Source: Bacillota bacterium | Lineage (GTDB): Bacteria; Bacillota; Clostridia; Oscillospirales; Ruminococcaceae | Assembly: GCA_023433405.1 (NCBI GenBank) | Contig: JAEZCT010000044.1 | Coordinates: forward strand, 1-64,000 | Direction: 5' to 3' | DNA: 64,000 bases | In this document: one piece after another, positions 7,885 through 15,506 of the stretch | Layout: each line of letters opens with the position of its first letter | Position numbering within the stretch: the stretch's first letter is position 1 | Translations under genes and position numbers: made by a program | The notes under the pieces: model-generated | Seen by the model: only the letters and a program-made list of their open reading frames with translations | What the model was told of the DNA's origin: nothing | The model's database searches: none

Positions 7885-8157
7885 TTAGTCGCTTACATAG
7901 GGCAGCAGCGCGATATGACGCGCACGCTTAATGGCCAGGGTAAGCTGACGCTGATGACGGGCACATGCGCCGGTTACTCTGCGAGGAACGATTTTCGCTC
8001 TCTCGGAGAGATACTTGCGGAGCTTTGCTACGTCCTTATAATCAATGTCGTGAATCTTATCCGCACAAAAGCCGCAAACCTTCTTGCGTCCCTTGCGGGG
8101 TCCGCGAGAGGGTCTGTCGCCTCTATCTCTGTCACGATCTCTATCTCTGTTATCCAT
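7885..8157 (-). CDS. rpsR: Ribosomal protein bS18
   Basis: Small-subunit ribosomal protein S18, 90 residues; it binds the 30S platform together with S6. The core KKVCGFCADKIHDIDYKDVAKLRKYLSE and the end RQLTLAIKRARHIALLPY are classic S18, although I split the quoted stretch here only to show its ends. The N-terminus is an unusual Asp/Arg repeat (DRDRDRDRGDRP). C24 and C27 (approximately) form a CxxC pair, the zinc-ribbon-like form of the protein. The start follows AAAGGAGGTC. It is the last gene of the rpsF-ssb-rpsR operon. Confidence 0.95.
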   Translation of the reverse strand: MDNRDRDRDRDRGDRPSRGPRKGRKKVCGFCADKIHDIDYKDVAKLRKYLSERAKIVPRRVTGACARHQRQLTLAIKRARHIALLPYVSD

Positions 8158-8239
8158 GTTGGTCTGACCTCCTTTGCATAAATCATGATTACGGGGGGGT
8201 ACCCCGACGCTTACCATCGTTTCAAAGCATCGGCTACGA

Positions 8240-8677
8240 CTAGAACGGCAGGTCATCATCGCCTGGCACTATTGCAAAATCATCGCCGCCCATACCGGCG
8301 TTTTCAAACGCGATAGGCTGGGGGGCAGGCTCAATGCCACCGGTAGATGCACCGGCGGACTTACTCTCGCAAAAATGAACGTTGCTTGCAATAATCTCAA
8401 AGGCCTTGCGCTTGACGCCCTGGCTATCGGTATAACTGCGGGTCTGGATCTCGCCGTCCAACGCCATCAGGTTTCCCTTTTTAAAATACCGGCACACGAA
8501 CTCAGCGGTTTGCCGCCATGCGACAACATCGATGAAATCGGCCTGCCTTTCGGCTCCGGCTTTTTGATAAGAGCGGTTAACGGCAAGGGTAAAGGTGGTG
8601 ACAGCAACATTAGAGGGAGTATGCCTCAGCTCAGGGTCCGCTGTAAGTCTACCCATGATAATGGCCTTGTTAAGCAT
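8240..8677 (-). CDS. ssb: Single-stranded DNA-binding protein
   Basis: Binds single-stranded DNA during replication, repair and recombination. The 145-residue chain has the OB-fold start LNKAIIMGRLTADPELR and the core FIDVVAWRQTAEFV. A glycine/proline-rich linker follows, then the acidic tip DDDLPF that recruits partner proteins. I take the ATG at 8677, which follows GGGGAGG; two codons upstream is a TTG with no better site. Its place between rpsF and rpsR is the standard Firmicutes arrangement. Confidence 0.96.
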   Translation of the reverse strand: MLNKAIIMGRLTADPELRHTPSNVAVTTFTLAVNRSYQKAGAERQADFIDVVAWRQTAEFVCRYFKKGNLMALDGEIQTRSYTDSQGVKRKAFEIIASNVHFCESKSAGASTGGIEPAPQPIAFENAGMGGDDFAIVPGDDDLPF

Positions 8678-8699
8678 AAACAATTACCTCCCCGTGTCG

Positions 8700-8999
8700 T
8701 TACTTCTCCTCTTTATTAATGATGATGGTGCGAAGGATACCGCTGGTGATCTTGTATACGCGGTCAAGCTCCGCAGGGAACTCAGGCGCGCTGGTAAACG
8801 TTACAAGATAGTAGTGACCGTCGTTCTCATCATTAATCGGGTACGCCAGTCTGCGCTTACCCCACTCGTTAATGGATTCAATCGTACCGTTCTGCTCGAT
8901 GAGCGACTTAAACTTTTCGAAAATCTCGGTTACCCCAGCTTCGTCGAGCGTAGCGCTGATAATCATAATCGTCTCGTATGCAACAGTAGTCTTAGACAT
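8700..8999 (-). CDS. rpsF: Ribosomal protein bS6
   Basis: Small-subunit protein S6, 99 residues, partner of S18. The N-terminal YETIMIISATLDE and the central GKRRLAYPINDENDGHYYLVTF are diagnostic. An AAAGGAGGTG site precedes the ATG. It is the first gene of the operon, behind the strongest promoter of the window and a leader of about 105 nt. Confidence 0.97.
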   Translation of the reverse strand: MSKTTVAYETIMIISATLDEAGVTEIFEKFKSLIEQNGTIESINEWGKRRLAYPINDENDGHYYLVTFTSAPEFPAELDRVYKITSGILRTIIINKEEK

Positions 9000-9104
9000 A
9001 GTTTTTACACCTCCTTTTGGACTTAAGGCCCCCGAAGGGACAAGGATGTTAGCCAGTATTCCGGCTATCGGTCAGGTATGGGCATAAATTGCGCACACCA
9101 TAAC
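9000..9104 (-). promoter_or_regulatory. 5' leader of rpsF, possible S6:S18 autoregulatory element
   Basis: The leader can form AGCCGG/CTGGCT and CCC-TTCG-GGG hairpins just before the ribosome-binding site, and it contains a CCGA next to the first hairpin. Many bacteria regulate rpsF through an S6:S18-binding leader with a CCG bulge. The match here is only suggestive. Confidence 0.3.
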
Positions 9105-9110
9105 AGAGTA

Positions 9111-9139
9111 ATTATATCAGAACATAAAAGGCTTGTCAA
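9111..9139 (-). promoter_or_regulatory. Consensus promoter of rpsF-ssb-rpsR
   Basis: On the minus strand TTGACA (9134-9139) and TATAAT (9111-9116) are separated by 17 bp, a perfect housekeeping-sigma promoter with TG just upstream of the -10. Confidence 0.9.
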
Positions 9140-9155
9140 ACCCTTGTTTCGGTTT

Positions 9156-10385
9156 TTAGGAAATCAGTGGATTTAGGCCGTCCTTCTTATGGTCAGCATT
9201 ATAGCCCAAGTGGTAAAATAAAAGGCTGATTACTAACACCGCGCACAATGATAGAAACATAACCTGTGCGTTTAACTCTTTAAGTAAAAACCCGCAAAGC
9301 AAAGGCGACAGCGACAATCCTAGATAGATGAGGTTCTGCGCGCCCAAATACAGTCCCCTCTGTTCATTGGGCGTTATCTTTATTATAAACAGGTATTCGG
9401 CCGGAACAATGGATATCTCACCAAAAGAGAGAAACACAATTGCTATTGTAAGAAAAATAAAATTAGTACTAAACGTCAAAATTACCAGCCCCACAATCAT
9501 AGAGACGATGGCGGCCCTAATCCACATAAGAATGGTCTTATGGTTAACGAGCGCACTGATGAAGTACTGCGCCCCCATTACTATGGCAGCATTAAGCGCG
9601 GAGATATACGCCACTCGTTGTAATGCGATGTCATAAGGCAGAGAAACGGAGAAAAACAAAGACATAAAGGTTACCAGTGCCCCATACACCATCATGGACA
9701 ATAGCCCCCCTGCAGTAAAGAATAAAAGTCGTTTATCCCTTAGTAATGAGAATAGTGTTCGCCTAATGCCCTCTCTTTGCGAAGCTTCTGGTGCCGCATT
9801 CCCTTCCGAGGGTTTTGAGAGCCCCCGATGAAGCATAAACATAACCATGCTCAAAAGCAGACTTCCCGCTGCCAAAAAGAATGGAAAGTTGCGGTTTCGG
9901 GAAGCGAAAACCGTTCCAAGAAGCGGCCCAACCATTGCCCCTATGTTCTCAAGAATGTATTTGAGTGAAAACGCCTTGGTGCTTTCCTCTTCGTTCATCC
10001 TCAGGGAAAGCCAAGTATTGCTGACTATGGAGTTTGAGGATGATGCGATGTTAATGACCATCAGAAGAAATAACAGCACAAGTATATGAACGATTTGGGG
10101 AAACAGAAGATAGCTTAGTGTGATCACGGCCAGGGTGATTAAGAACATTCTTCCCTTATCCACCCGATCTACTAAAAAGCCGCAGAAAATACTCATAAGT
10201 ACTCCCGACAAGCTGCCAAGACCAATTAGATAACCGCTTTTATCAATGCCTAAGCCCAGATAACTGCCTAGATACAACGGCAGGTACGGGGTGAGACTCC
10301 AAAAAGCGACTGCCTTTAAGAATGCGCAAAGTATAATGACGTAGGTAAACCCTGAAAATTTTGGTATAAAGTTTTTCAGCTTCAT
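9156..10385 (-). CDS. MFS efflux transporter under attenuator control
   Basis: Major facilitator superfamily protein of 409 residues with about 12 membrane segments. The loop between helices 2 and 3 reads GFLVDRVDKGR, the usual MFS motif A position. Residues 190-215 form a charged central loop. I take the ATG at 10385, which follows AGAGG; the longer frame runs into leader sequence. The upstream region holds a promoter, leader peptide, terminator and RBS-complementary segments, as in antibiotic-inducible resistance genes, so drug export is the best guess. The substrate is unknown. The gene is clearly richer in A and T than its neighbours, consistent with acquisition. Confidence 0.85.
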   Translation of the reverse strand: MKLKNFIPKFSGFTYVIILCAFLKAVAFWSLTPYLPLYLGSYLGLGIDKSGYLIGLGSLSGVLMSIFCGFLVDRVDKGRMFLITLAVITLSYLLFPQIVHILVLLFLLMVINIASSSNSIVSNTWLSLRMNEEESTKAFSLKYILENIGAMVGPLLGTVFASRNRNFPFFLAAGSLLLSMVMFMLHRGLSKPSEGNAAPEASQREGIRRTLFSLLRDKRLLFFTAGGLLSMMVYGALVTFMSLFFSVSLPYDIALQRVAYISALNAAIVMGAQYFISALVNHKTILMWIRAAIVSMIVGLVILTFSTNFIFLTIAIVFLSFGEISIVPAEYLFIIKITPNEQRGLYLGAQNLIYLGLSLSPLLCGFLLKELNAQVMFLSLCAVLVISLLFYHLGYNADHKKDGLNPLIS

Positions 10386-10389
10386 GCGA

Positions 10390-10405
10390 CCTCTTTCTTG
10401 TAGCC
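10390..10405 (-). promoter_or_regulatory. RBS-proximal pairing segment of the MFS gene
   Basis: On the minus strand GGCTACAAGAAAGAGG spans the Shine-Dalgarno (AGAGG) of the MFS gene. Its first 12 bases are perfectly complementary to the leader segment 10481-10492. With a 2-nt bulge it can also pair with leader segment 10471-10482, which would bury the Shine-Dalgarno. The two pairings exclude each other. Confidence 0.65.
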
Positions 10406-10427
10406 TTTCAGAAATACGCAAAAACGC

Positions 10428-10461
10428 AATAAAAAAGAGCTTTTGATAAATCAAAAGCTCT
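10428..10461 (-). terminator. Intrinsic terminator inside the MFS leader
   Basis: AGAGCTTTTGAT pairs perfectly with ATCAAAAGCTCT and is followed on the minus strand by TTTTTTATT. It sits between the leader peptide and the MFS start, so it is placed to attenuate transcription into the exporter gene. Confidence 0.85.
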
Positions 10462-10482
10462 GCTGAAAAACTACAAGAGAGG

Positions 10483-10548
10483 CTACAAGAAACTCTCGAA
10501 AGCGAACAGCACCACTCTTCGATTTATCGTTTTGATATTTCGAGTCAT
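10483..10548 (-). CDS. Leader peptide of the MFS gene (21 codons)
   Basis: Short reading frame beginning MTRNIKTINRR and ending FAFESFL, 21 codons. GGGTGGTGG lies 5 nt before its ATG, and a consensus promoter lies about 35 bp upstream. Its TAG stop lies inside the leader segment complementary to the MFS ribosome-binding region. A ribosome stalled near the end of this peptide would therefore cover that segment. This is the geometry of erm, cat and msr type attenuators. It is too short for homology assessment; support comes from position and signals. Confidence 0.65.
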   Translation of the reverse strand: MTRNIKTINRRVVLFAFESFL

Positions 10549-10580
10549 GCTATCCACCACCCTTTTTCTAAACTTGTATT

Positions 10581-10609
10581 ATTATATCACAATAAAAGTA
10601 ATTTGTAAA
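10581..10609 (-). promoter_or_regulatory. Promoter of the MFS leader transcript
   Basis: On the minus strand TTTACA (10604-10609) and TATAAT (10581-10586) are spaced 17 bp. It starts 8 bp beyond the galU stop, so the MFS unit has its own promoter. Confidence 0.8.
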
Positions 10610-10616
10610 GTACAAA

Positions 10617-11492
10617 TTATCCAATTAGCTGCCTTGCAATTTCTTTTAGGTAAACGCGAAACTCCTCGCCAATTTCGGTATGGGTAAGCCCCACCTCTAC
10701 AATCGCCTGCAAGATGCCGAGCTTGTTACCCATATCATATCGGGTGCCCTCATAGTTTACGCCAATACACCCCTCCGAGCGAGCCAGCACCGCCATTGCG
10801 TCGGTGAGCTGTAGCTCGCCGCCCGCGCCGGGCTTTGTGTTCTCAAGGATGCCGAATATCTTAGGCGGCAGCACGCAGCGCCCCAGAATGGAGAACAGCG
10901 ACATCACCTCATCTGCCTTGGGCTTTTCGATCATATCCGTTACCGTGTAAAGCCTGTCTCTTATGGGGTCGGCCTTGAGCGAGCAGTACTTTCCAATCTC
11001 ATCCCGGCGAACCTCTTTAATGCCCACCACCCCCAGACCAAACTCCTCATAGGCGCGGCAAAGCTGCCCGCAGGCGGGGTTATCCGAGATAATTACGTCG
11101 TCGCCGTACAAAACGGCAAAGGGATCGTCGCCCACAAACGCCTTTGCGCACAGCACGGCGTGACCAAGTCCCAAGGGCTGCTTCTGGCGAATATATTGAA
11201 TATTTGCAAGGTTTGAGATGGCGACCATCTCTTCATACACCGCATTCTTACCCGAGCGAAGCAGCTTCTCCTCAAGCTCCGGCGCGCGGTCAAAATGGTC
11301 CTCTACGGTTGTTTTGCCGCGGCTTGTGATGATTAGGATATCCTCAATGCCCGACCGAACCGCTTCCTCTACAATATACTGGATGGCGGGCTTATCCACA
11401 ATGGGCAGCATCTCCTTGGGCATGGATTTGGATGCCGGGAGCACGCGTGTACCAAGACCCGCTGCGGGGATTACCGCTTTTTTAACCTTCAT
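10617..11492 (-). CDS. galU: UTP-glucose-1-phosphate uridylyltransferase
   Basis: Makes UDP-glucose from UTP and glucose-1-phosphate for glycolipids, cell-surface glycans and Leloir sugars. The 291-residue length matches GalU. The nucleotide-binding start is KAVIPAAGLGTRVLPASKS. The segments QKQPLGLGHAVLCA and GELQLTDAMA, and the end-region RYDMGNKLG, are characteristic. The start follows GAAAGGAT. No partner genes lie nearby, and about 180 bp of non-coding DNA separates it from the next gene upstream. Confidence 0.95.
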   Translation of the reverse strand: MKVKKAVIPAAGLGTRVLPASKSMPKEMLPIVDKPAIQYIVEEAVRSGIEDILIITSRGKTTVEDHFDRAPELEEKLLRSGKNAVYEEMVAISNLANIQYIRQKQPLGLGHAVLCAKAFVGDDPFAVLYGDDVIISDNPACGQLCRAYEEFGLGVVGIKEVRRDEIGKYCSLKADPIRDRLYTVTDMIEKPKADEVMSLFSILGRCVLPPKIFGILENTKPGAGGELQLTDAMAVLARSEGCIGVNYEGTRYDMGNKLGILQAIVEVGLTHTEIGEEFRVYLKEIARQLIG

Positions 11493-11676
11493 AAAACTTG
11501 GCTACATCCTTTCGAAAAGGTCCGCCGCAGCAATCACAGCATGGAGCCGATTGCCGCAGTAGACCTATTGTGTTTATGGCTTGTTTATACACATATTAAG
11601 TTTAGCGCTCTTTGCTACGCGGCCTCACCGCGCGAACGGTTCGAGGGCTTCTCTTTTTTAAGCTACCCTCTAATTA

Positions 11677-12669
11677 TTAGCGCGACAGCGCGGGCAGAAG
11701 CAGGTAGGCCTGAATGAGCCCCACCACAAGGAAGCTGACCAAAAAGAACGCCACAACCAGCCCGATAATCAGCCCCATGTTCAGTCCGCCCTTTTTGCGC
11801 AGCGCCTCATAATAGCCCTGCTGCTCCTTATGCGTCTGGCGCAGCTCACGGATGGAGGAAAAAACATGACGCTGATAAAGCTTGTTAGCAAAGGCTCCCA
11901 GCAATACACTGCCCGCCCAGTAGATGTAGTTGAGTATCTGCGTAATCCCCGCCCAGTATCTCGACGCAGGCGGGACGTCTGCGGAAAACAGAGCGTAGGG
12001 GTTTTTGATAATCAGATCAAGGTTTGCCTCCAGCACATGGTAATTGAACATGATGGTTGGTATTAAACGAATAATGAAAAACGCAACCAGCAGCGCGCCC
12101 ACCATATACATCCGCCGTCCGCAGAAATACAGCGCATTGCCCAAAAAGGCCGCCCAGTTCCATGACAGCTTTCTCCCGCTCTTTGTCATATCCTTAAATC
12201 GCGGCAGATAATAATAGGAGCCGGAGCCAACAAACATCGCGATGTCCTTTACCGGTATCCCCTCAAGCTCCTCGTCGGGGCTTAACCCCCCGTACGGTGT
12301 GGTGTAAGCGTTATAGGGCATGACAAACACAGGGGACGAGCTGCCCTGCTGCACCGAAGCCGCAGGCCTTGCCGCCTCAGCTCCCGGTGTGTTCAGCGAT
12401 GCGCCGCACAGCTCGCAAAAAACCGCGTCCGGCTGGTTTATGGTGCCGCAACGGGGACAGCGCAGCGGAGCGTTGCCGTCAATAATCTCAGGCTTTGGGC
12501 GCCGCCACTCCTCCCCCAGCGCGTGCTTTTCCACATAGGCGCATTCGCCGTTTTTCTCATAGCAAGACCGGTGATGAGGCGCGCCGCAAACCGGGCAAAC
12601 AACTATATCGTCGTGTTCCGTAAATGCCTTGCCGCAAACCGGACAGTATACTCCGTCGTACCTTCCCAC
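11677..12669 (-). CDS. RING-like/zinc-ribbon membrane protein with DUF2628-like tail
   Basis: Protein of 330 residues. Residues 9-40 form a prokaryotic RING-like cluster (CPVCGKAF...CPVCGAPHHRSCY). A second zinc ribbon at about 70-90 reads CPRCGTINQPDAVFCELCG. A Pro/Ser linker follows. From about residue 165, the segment KLSWNWAAFLGNALYFCGRRMY begins a DUF2628-like membrane region with three to four membrane segments. Such proteins are common in Clostridia, and their role is unknown. The bacterial RING is not evidence of ubiquitin chemistry. Its own promoter lies about 100 bp upstream. Confidence 0.75.
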   Translation of the reverse strand: MGRYDGVYCPVCGKAFTEHDDIVVCPVCGAPHHRSCYEKNGECAYVEKHALGEEWRRPKPEIIDGNAPLRCPRCGTINQPDAVFCELCGASLNTPGAEAARPAASVQQGSSSPVFVMPYNAYTTPYGGLSPDEELEGIPVKDIAMFVGSGSYYYLPRFKDMTKSGRKLSWNWAAFLGNALYFCGRRMYMVGALLVAFFIIRLIPTIMFNYHVLEANLDLIIKNPYALFSADVPPASRYWAGITQILNYIYWAGSVLLGAFANKLYQRHVFSSIRELRQTHKEQQGYYEALRKKGGLNMGLIIGLVVAFFLVSFLVVGLIQAYLLLPALSR

Positions 12670-12769
12670 TTAAACATCCCCAGTTTTTTCTCTATAATAT
12701 TGGCATCGAAAGGCTCTTGCCGCAGTGATGAAGCAGCCAAAGCCCATGCAAGCCGTACAATTATTCTTT

Positions 12770-12798
12770 ATTATAAACGATACGGTCAAAAATTCCAA
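12770..12798 (-). promoter_or_regulatory. Promoter of the RING-like gene
   Basis: TTGGAA (12793-12798) and TATAAT (12770-12775) on the minus strand, 17 bp apart. Confidence 0.6.
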
Positions 12799-13078
12799 CA
12801 AAAAAGCGAAGGGTTCAGAGAATATTTACACAACGCAGCGTTTTTACTATAGAATCGCATACTTTATCGTAAATAATTCCATTTATTAGTTCTCCCCCAA
12901 AAACCGTCATAATTGCATATAATCGAAGCACTTTGCGTTTTTCCAGCAGAGCTACCCGCTGCTGATTTTTGTTTAATCTTTAAAAGATACAAAGACTTTT
13001 GATTTGTTCCATGTGCTCCTAAGTTTTAGAGTGCTATAGTAAAGGTACAAAGGCGACTAAATTTCAGGAGGTTGTGCA
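12799..13078 (+). other. Intergenic region before the oxidoreductase operon
   Basis: A-T rich and without a gene. TATAGT at 13035-13040 is a likely -10 for the plus-strand operon, but no -35 hexamer lies 16-18 bp upstream. That fits a promoter needing an activator such as the nearby AraC protein. The ribosome-binding site CAGGAGG lies at 13065-13071. Confidence 0.4.
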
Positions 13079-14266
13079 ATGATAAGGGTTGCAATTGTTG
13101 GTACCGGCAACATATCGCGCATGCATATCGAAGCATATCAGGCCTTCCCAGACCGCTGCAAAATCGTCGCACTCGCAGATATCTATCCCGAAAAAGCGAA
13201 GACTCGCAAGGAGCATTTCGGACTGACGGATGCCGCGATCTATCACTCTCACAAGGACCTTTTGCAAAACCCCGACATTGATCTTGTGAGCATCTGCACC
13301 CCGCCCTTCTGCCATGCTGAGATTGCCGTGGATTTTTTGCGTCACGGCAAGCATGTGATTGTGGAAAAGCCCATGGCCTCCTCGCTGGAGGAATGCGACG
13401 CGATGATTGCCGCCGCAAAAGAAAGCGGCAAGGTTTTTTCCGTTATCGCGCAAAACCGCTTTCGAGATCCCATTATGAACCTCAAGCGCACGCTGGACAG
13501 CGGGCTGATTGGACGCGTGCTACATGTTCAGGTGGATTCCCACTGGTGGCGCGGCCACAGCTACTATGACCTGTGGTGGCGGGGCATGTGGGAAAAGGAG
13601 GGCGGCGGCTGCACCCTTAACCACGCCGTGCATCACATAGACATGCTGGGCTGGATGATGGGAATGCCCCAAACCGTGAGCGCGGTTCTCTCAAACGCCG
13701 CCCACGACAACTCCGAGGTGGAGGATGTTTCTGTTGCAGTGATGCAATATAAACAGGGAACGCTTGCTCAGGTAACAAGCTCGGTGATTCACCACGGACA
13801 GGACCAGCAGATCATCTTTCAGGGGGAAAAGGCACGGGTTTCCGCGCCGTGGAAGGTAGTGGCGTCGGTCTCTCTGGATAACGGCTTCCCAGCTCCCAAT
13901 CCCGCGCTGGAGGATGAGCTTAACACCTTTTACAGCAGTCAGCCCGTGATGAAGCATATTGCCCACGACGGGCAGATTGACGATGTGCTTGCCGCCATTG
14001 AGCAGGGACGCGCCCCCTTTATTACCGGCGAGCAGGGGCGCACCACCATTGAGCTGATTACCGCCATCTACAAGGCCGGAACCGAAAGGCGCACAATTAC
14101 GCTGCCCATTCAAAAGGACGACCCCTTTTACACCGTACCCGGCATCATGGAGCAGGTTCCGCGCTTCTACCAAAAAACCGCTTCTGTGGACGAGCTGGAC
14201 GGCAACATCACGGTTGGCAGCGACTACAAAAACGACCTTAACAGCACAGGAGGAATAAGGGCATGA
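13079..14266 (+). CDS. Gfo/Idh/MocA-family oxidoreductase
   Basis: NAD(P)-dependent sugar or cyclitol dehydrogenase family, 395 residues. The Rossmann start is IRVAIVGTGNISRMH. EKPMASSLEECDAM (about residues 96-110) is the conserved EKP motif with the catalytic lysine. The second domain contains GGGCTLNHAVHHIDMLGWM, with the conserved histidines of the active site. The start follows AGGAGG. It overlaps the next, related gene by 4 bp, so the two are co-translated. Lying beside GH67 and GH39, it probably acts on a sugar acid or sugar from glucuronoxylan; the exact substrate is inference. Confidence 0.92.
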   Translation: MIRVAIVGTGNISRMHIEAYQAFPDRCKIVALADIYPEKAKTRKEHFGLTDAAIYHSHKDLLQNPDIDLVSICTPPFCHAEIAVDFLRHGKHVIVEKPMASSLEECDAMIAAAKESGKVFSVIAQNRFRDPIMNLKRTLDSGLIGRVLHVQVDSHWWRGHSYYDLWWRGMWEKEGGGCTLNHAVHHIDMLGWMMGMPQTVSAVLSNAAHDNSEVEDVSVAVMQYKQGTLAQVTSSVIHHGQDQQIIFQGEKARVSAPWKVVASVSLDNGFPAPNPALEDELNTFYSSQPVMKHIAHDGQIDDVLAAIEQGRAPFITGEQGRTTIELITAIYKAGTERRTITLPIQKDDPFYTVPGIMEQVPRFYQKTASVDELDGNITVGSDYKNDLNSTGGIRA

Positions 14267-15345
14267 CCGGAGCTTCTGATGGAATGAATTACGCCCCCAA
14301 GGGTATTCCGAAACCGGTAGTCAAGGCGGGAGAATTTGTATTTTCCGCTATTGCACTGGACCATGGGCATATCTATGGTATGTGCAACGGCCTTACCGAA
14401 GCGGGCGCGACCCTAAAAAGCGTTTATGACCCCGACCCTGAAAAGGTAGCGGCCTTTTGCAAGGCGTACCCCACCGTAAAGCCCGCCGCCAGCGAGGAGG
14501 AGATTCTTTCGGACCCGGAGGTGAAGCTGGTGGCTGGTGCCGCCGTTACCTCCAAACGCTGCGCCCTTGGGCTGCGGGTTCTTGACGCGGGCAAGGACTA
14601 TTTTACCGACAAGGCACCGCTGACCACATTGGACCAGCTTGCCGCCGCAAGGGCCAAGGTGGCATCCACCGGTAAAAAATATATGGTGTATTACTCCGAA
14701 CGCATTCATGTCGAAACCGCCGTGTTTGCGGGGGAGCTGATTGAGCAGGGAGCGATAGGACGGGTTATTCAGGTGCTGGGGCTCGGTCCCCACCGCCTTA
14801 ACGCCTCCGCTCGCCCCGAGTGGTTTTTTAAGCACGAAGAGTACGGCGGTATCCTGTGCGATATTGGCAGCCATCAAATTGAGCAGATTCTTTATTATAC
14901 CGGTGCAAAGGATGCTTCTGTCACCAGCAGCCAGGTTGCAAACTATGCGCACCCAGAATACCCCGAGCTTGAGGATTTTGGCGACGCAACAATTGTAACC
15001 GATAACGGCGCGACCGGCTATTTTCGGGTGGACTGGTTTACCCCTGACGGCTTGCAGACCTGGGGTGACGGGCGCAGCATTATTTTGGGTACCGAGGGTT
15101 ACATTGAGCAGCGCAAGTATATGAACCTGGGAACAGACGACGGTCCCGGCCACCTTTTCATTGCAAACGGCAAGGGAGAGACCCATTATAATGTCTCCGG
15201 CAAGGTGGGGTACCCCTTTTTCGGCGAGCTGATTCTAGACTGCCTCAACCGCACCGAAAAGGCAATGACCCAAGAGCACGCATTCAAGGCCGCCGAGCTG
15301 TGTGTCAAGGCACAGATGCAGGCGTCCCCCGTTTTTGGTCTTTGA
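14263..15345 (+). CDS. Second Gfo/Idh/MocA-family oxidoreductase
   Basis: Related oxidoreductase of 360 residues. The N-terminal domain is atypical: FSAIALDHGHIYGMCNGL replaces the usual glycine-rich opening. The conserved lysine is in DKAPLTTLDQL, and the substrate domain shows GGILCDIGSHQIEQILYYTGA. The ATGA overlap with the preceding gene and the GGAGGAATAAG site fix the start. Paired paralogues of this family often act on successive steps or form mixed oligomers. The weak dinucleotide-binding motif is the point to check. Confidence 0.88.
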   Translation: MTGASDGMNYAPKGIPKPVVKAGEFVFSAIALDHGHIYGMCNGLTEAGATLKSVYDPDPEKVAAFCKAYPTVKPAASEEEILSDPEVKLVAGAAVTSKRCALGLRVLDAGKDYFTDKAPLTTLDQLAAARAKVASTGKKYMVYYSERIHVETAVFAGELIEQGAIGRVIQVLGLGPHRLNASARPEWFFKHEEYGGILCDIGSHQIEQILYYTGAKDASVTSSQVANYAHPEYPELEDFGDATIVTDNGATGYFRVDWFTPDGLQTWGDGRSIILGTEGYIEQRKYMNLGTDDGPGHLFIANGKGETHYNVSGKVGYPFFGELILDCLNRTEKAMTQEHAFKAAELCVKAQMQASPVFGL

Positions 15346-15464
15346 TATTCACCAATAGTAATGAATTAACGCCGCCGCAAGGGTTATCATGAAAATCTGT
15401 CGGCTTGCTTTACGCGTTTTGATACGGGATGAACCGGAATAAGCAAAATGCTGCTGCAGGCAGC

Positions 15465-15500
15465 AAAAAAGAGCGAACGCGGAGCGTTCGCTCTTTTTTT
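15465..15500. terminator. Bidirectional terminator between the oxidoreductases and araC
   Basis: AAAAAAGAGCGAACGC pairs with GCGTTCGCTCTTTTTT around GGA. It serves both convergent genes. Confidence 0.9.
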
Positions 15501-15506
15501 GTATGG

